A stretch of DNA of 64,000 nt from Spirosoma sp. SC4-14 (GTDB taxonomy: Bacteria; Bacteroidota; Bacteroidia; Cytophagales; Spirosomataceae). The DNA lies in NCBI RefSeq assembly GCF_037201965.1, contig NZ_CP147518.1, positions 7,309,001-7,373,000 on the forward strand, given 5' to 3'. The position numbers were made by a program, and so were the translations under genes. A model generated the notes under the pieces. It was not told the origin of the DNA. It was given only the letters and a program-made list of their open reading frames with translations, and did no database searches. Position 1 is the first letter of the stretch. Each line of letters begins with the position of its first letter. Positions 61,712 through 64,000 of the stretch are shown one piece after another.

Positions 61712-62668
61712 TTACGGTTGCAGCACCTGATCGATGATATGAATGACGCCATTATTGGCAATTATATCGGCTGTTCTGATAGTTGCAGCCAGCGTATTCT
61801 TATTACCCTTAATGGTTACCACATCGTTAGTTACGGTTATGTTGATTTTATTGTTGGCAAGCAATGTAGTTACCGACCCCGTTTTCAGGTTAGATCGCAG
61901 TGATAGACCCGACACCATATGATAGGAAAGTAACGACGACAGTGTTTGGGGCGAAGCGGTTTCAATAGCCGATATTGTTCTATAACCGGACACCATAAAG
62001 GCATTGTCATTAGGCGCAAAAACGGTTAATGGATTCGTAGCGGCCGTATTGTTCAGCGACGTAATCAACGATGGATTACTGGATGCAATCCGTTTCAGAG
62101 CAGCGCTCAAAAACGTTAGGTTATCGGTATTCTGGATTGTAGTCAACAGCGATCCCGTTGACGGCGAAAGCACATGGTCGATGATATGGATAATGCCATT
62201 GGCGGCCTTAATGTCGGGTTGTATAATCTTTGCATTGTTGATATACACCATCCCCCCGCCCATATTATTCAAATACGCAATTGACTGACTGGCCGTTTGT
62301 ACCGCATTAACGCCCGATGGAATGGCAGAGAGCGACACAGGCGCATACAATGTATGATAGAGCAGGATATTTTTCACCTGATCTTTCGCCATGGCCGTAA
62401 TAGCCGCTTCTGACGTAATCCCCGACCTGTAAAACGCGGAATCGTTTGGGGCAAAAAAGGTCAGATTAGCCCCTTTGAGCGCATCGCCGGCACCCGAATA
62501 ATTCATCGCTGCCTTTAGCAGACTAAACTGCTTATCTTCCAGAATCTGATCGGTTATGGTTTTAGGATCAGCAACGGTATTCTCGCTTTTAGAACAGCCC
62601 AGTGCTATTGTCAGCAACAGCCCCAGAACCGCCAGGCGGCTCAGGAGCACCGAAAAAGAGTTAGTCAT
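61712..62668 (-). CDS. Fasciclin (FAS1) domain lipoprotein
   Basis: A 318-residue lipoprotein (lipobox LTIALGCSKS, C near residue 24) with two FAS1 domains. Each shows the FAS1 pattern: FAPNDSAFY... and the H-box YHTLYAPVS, then NGIIHIIDHVLSPS in the first; FAPNDNAFMVSG, YHMVSGLSLR and NNGVIHIIDQVLQP in the second. FAS1 proteins mediate adhesion or bind surface ligands. The ATG at 62668 is preferred because it begins the signal peptide; the longer frame upstream is implausible. Confidence 0.85.
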   Translation of the reverse strand: MTNSFSVLLSRLAVLGLLLTIALGCSKSENTVADPKTITDQILEDKQFSLLKAAMNYSGAGDALKGANLTFFAPNDSAFYRSGITSEAAITAMAKDQVKNILLYHTLYAPVSLSAIPSGVNAVQTASQSIAYLNNMGGGMVYINNAKIIQPDIKAANGIIHIIDHVLSPSTGSLLTTIQNTDNLTFLSAALKRIASSNPSLITSLNNTAATNPLTVFAPNDNAFMVSGYRTISAIETASPQTLSSLLSYHMVSGLSLRSNLKTGSVTTLLANNKINITVTNDVVTIKGNKNTLAATIRTADIIANNGVIHIIDQVLQP

Positions 62669-62882
62669 ACTGTGGGTGAACGATGAAATTATAACCTTAC
62701 GTCCGTAAAACGTACCGACTTGCGTTATGTTTCTTATTGGCAAAGATAATGCAGTTGCCGAATAGTAAGCCGTTGGCTCTATATGCTTGCAGTCATACAA
62801 TTATTTCCTGAACAATAGCTGACTAATACTGCTTTACATGTAAGAGTGTACCGATCAATCTCAGCTACTAAATCGGCTCGTT

Positions 62883-62987
62883 ATGAATAAGAAACTTCCT
62901 ATGTACCTCTACATCATTATTGGAATAATCCTATTGGCGATGGGTGTTGCCTATTATTTGTGGGGCCGGTCTACAGTTGCCCCCTAA
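62883..62987 (+). CDS. 34-residue single-pass membrane peptide
   Basis: A short ATG-to-TAA frame encodes MNKKLPMYLYIIIGIILLAM, then GVAYYLWGRSTVAP. It has a basic N-terminus, one hydrophobic helix of about 20 residues and a short outside tail, as in bacterial small membrane proteins. Nothing similar overlaps it on the other strand. No family recognised; real translation is not proven. Confidence 0.45.
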   Translation: MNKKLPMYLYIIIGIILLAMGVAYYLWGRSTVAP

Positions 62988-63403
62988 TTGGCTGGTTTTT
63001 ACCTGCACCGTTCCATTCGTCCCGCTTTTCATTACCATCCGACCACAGCTAATCAGAAACGATTTCCCATTCAAAGAGTTAATTCGGCCCTTGTCAGACT
63101 GAAACGGGTCTGGTCAAGTAGTTCTCGTCTAACCCCAATTAAAGTCGATTGAATTAAGTTTTGATAAATCGAATTCCAAGCCTTCAGAGAAAGGCTGCTG
63201 GGGGCACTACAAACACGGTATGTTTATTTTACTGAATTTCTTCCATGTAAAATACTTATAATCCTAATATAAAGACATTTCTATAAGAATCCATTTTCGT
63301 AAATTCGCAGCCTGTTAAAACCATGCCTCCTAACTCTTTATCAGGATTTATAGGTACTTTTGTAGAATTGATTCTTAATTAATGTTAAAACTCCCCCATT
63401 GGG
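62988..63403. other. Intergenic region upstream of uppS
   Basis: No coding sequence seen. A small hairpin (AGCCTT/AAGGCT) occurs near 63190, and the last 60 nt hold the presumed promoter of uppS (see 63355-63362). Confidence 0.5.
63355..63362 (+). promoter_or_regulatory. Candidate -7 element (TACTTTTG) for uppS
   Basis: Fits TAnnTTTG, 41 nt before the uppS start. Confidence 0.4.
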
Positions 63404-64000
63404 ATGAAGGAACACATTGACCCGAGCAATCTGCCCCAGCATATAGCCGTTATCATGGACGGAAACGGACGTTGGGCCAAACGGCAGGGAGCTGCCCGGG
63501 TATTCGGCCACCGAAATGCCATCAAGGCTGTACGTGAGGTAACGGAAGGGTGCGCCGAATTAGGCGTTAAGTTTTTAACGCTTTACGCGTTTTCGACCGA
63601 AAACTGGAATCGCCCTAAGTTTGAAGTGGACGCGCTCATGACGCTGCTCGTTCATACAATTCGGGGCGAAATAAAAACCCTCATGGACAATAACGTGCGG
63701 CTGACAACGATTGGTCATACCGAAAGTTTACCAACCGACTGCCAGCACGAATTGGCCGAGGCCATGCGCGAAACGTCGGGCAATACTGGTCTGACACTCG
63801 TATTAGCCTTAAGTTATAGCGGCCGTTGGGAAATTCTGGAAGCCACACGCCAAATTGCTGCCGACGTGCGCGACGGACGGATAACGCCAAATGAAGTGAA
63901 CGAAACGCTTTTCAGTCATTACCTCACCACAGACGGTATTCCCGATCCGGAGCTGATGATTCGAACCAGTGGTGAGATGCGGATCAGCAATTTCATGCTT
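63404..64000 (+). CDS. uppS: Isoprenyl transferase (undecaprenyl diphosphate synthase), 3' partial
   Basis: The first 199 residues of a cis-prenyltransferase; the gene runs off the window. IAVIMDGNGRWAKRQG holds the catalytic aspartate of the diphosphate-binding region, with FGHRNAIKAVREV, LYAFSTENWNRP, ALSYSGRWEI and PDPELMIRTSGEMRISNFML at the C-terminal side. The family makes the C55 carrier lipid for peptidoglycan and O-antigen synthesis. The start at 63404 matches the family N-terminus. Confidence 0.93.
   Translation, partial: MKEHIDPSNLPQHIAVIMDGNGRWAKRQGAARVFGHRNAIKAVREVTEGCAELGVKFLTLYAFSTENWNRPKFEVDALMTLLVHTIRGEIKTLMDNNVRLTTIGHTESLPTDCQHELAEAMRETSGNTGLTLVLALSYSGRWEILEATRQIAADVRDGRITPNEVNETLFSHYLTTDGIPDPELMIRTSGEMRISNFML

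Overview
This window looks like chromosomal DNA of a Bacteroidota bacterium, most likely of the Spirosoma/Cytophagales type. Signs of the phylum are SusC/CirA-type TonB-dependent receptors with carboxypeptidase-like N-terminal domains, DUF4249, DUF2147 and DUF6515 proteins, LytTR/LytS two-component pairs, ThuA-glucose dehydrogenase-cytochrome c fusions, GH125, and TAnnTTTG -7 promoter elements upstream of several starts. The genus is an inference. The window carries no rRNA, tRNA, CRISPR array, phage or transposase that I can see.

Layout. 1-14 kb: the C-terminal part of a DsbD-type thiol-disulfide transporter, a desaturase that closely resembles eukaryotic dihydroceramide delta-4 desaturases, an aminotransferase, folK, a sulfatase-modifying-factor-like secreted protein, a decayed antitoxin-like gene, an ABC-F ATPase, a DedA protein, a FadN-type beta-oxidation protein with its MarR regulator, and a TlpA-like redoxin. 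14-23.6 kb: housekeeping genes (rsmH, YifB/ComM, an ECF sigma factor with an overlapping membrane protein, YgiQ radical SAM, an exported NIF3-like protein, an amidohydrolase, a truncated hemoglobin). 23.6-32.2 kb: a minus-strand run of eight genes with a MacAB/TolC-like exporter (DUF2147, TolC, HlyD, FtsX-type permease, ATPase), a DUF6515 protein, a frameshifted TonB-dependent receptor and a DUF4249 lipoprotein. 32.4-37.5 kb: a plus-strand group with Crp/Fnr and AraC regulators around three redox enzymes. 37.5-52.4 kb: two LytS/LytTR pairs and a carbohydrate section (ThuA/PQQ-dehydrogenase/PKD/cytochrome fusion, GH125, sugar isomerase-like protein, Gfo/Idh/MocA oxidoreductase), plus small secreted proteins and an SGNH hydrolase. 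52.5-64 kb: a methyltransferase, a thioredoxin-like [2Fe-2S] ferredoxin with a strongly structured leader, a HAD nucleotidase, an SDR, a large TonB-dependent receptor, a double-FKBP lipoprotein, an NAPE-PLD-like metallohydrolase, a fasciclin lipoprotein, a 34-codon membrane peptide and the start of uppS.

Two non-coding patterns recur. Many gene ends carry long, perfect or near-perfect inverted repeats (10 to 39 bp arms), each with its own sequence. Between 17 and 20.4 kb a palindrome with arms near GCTCGTCCGCGAT occurs three times between genes, like a REP-type dispersed repeat. The most interesting biology I can point to is the eukaryotic-like sphingolipid desaturase, the structured ferredoxin leader, a 16-bp GATAACA/TGTTATC operator candidate beside a Crp/Fnr gene, and two genes whose single-base frameshifts can be read directly.
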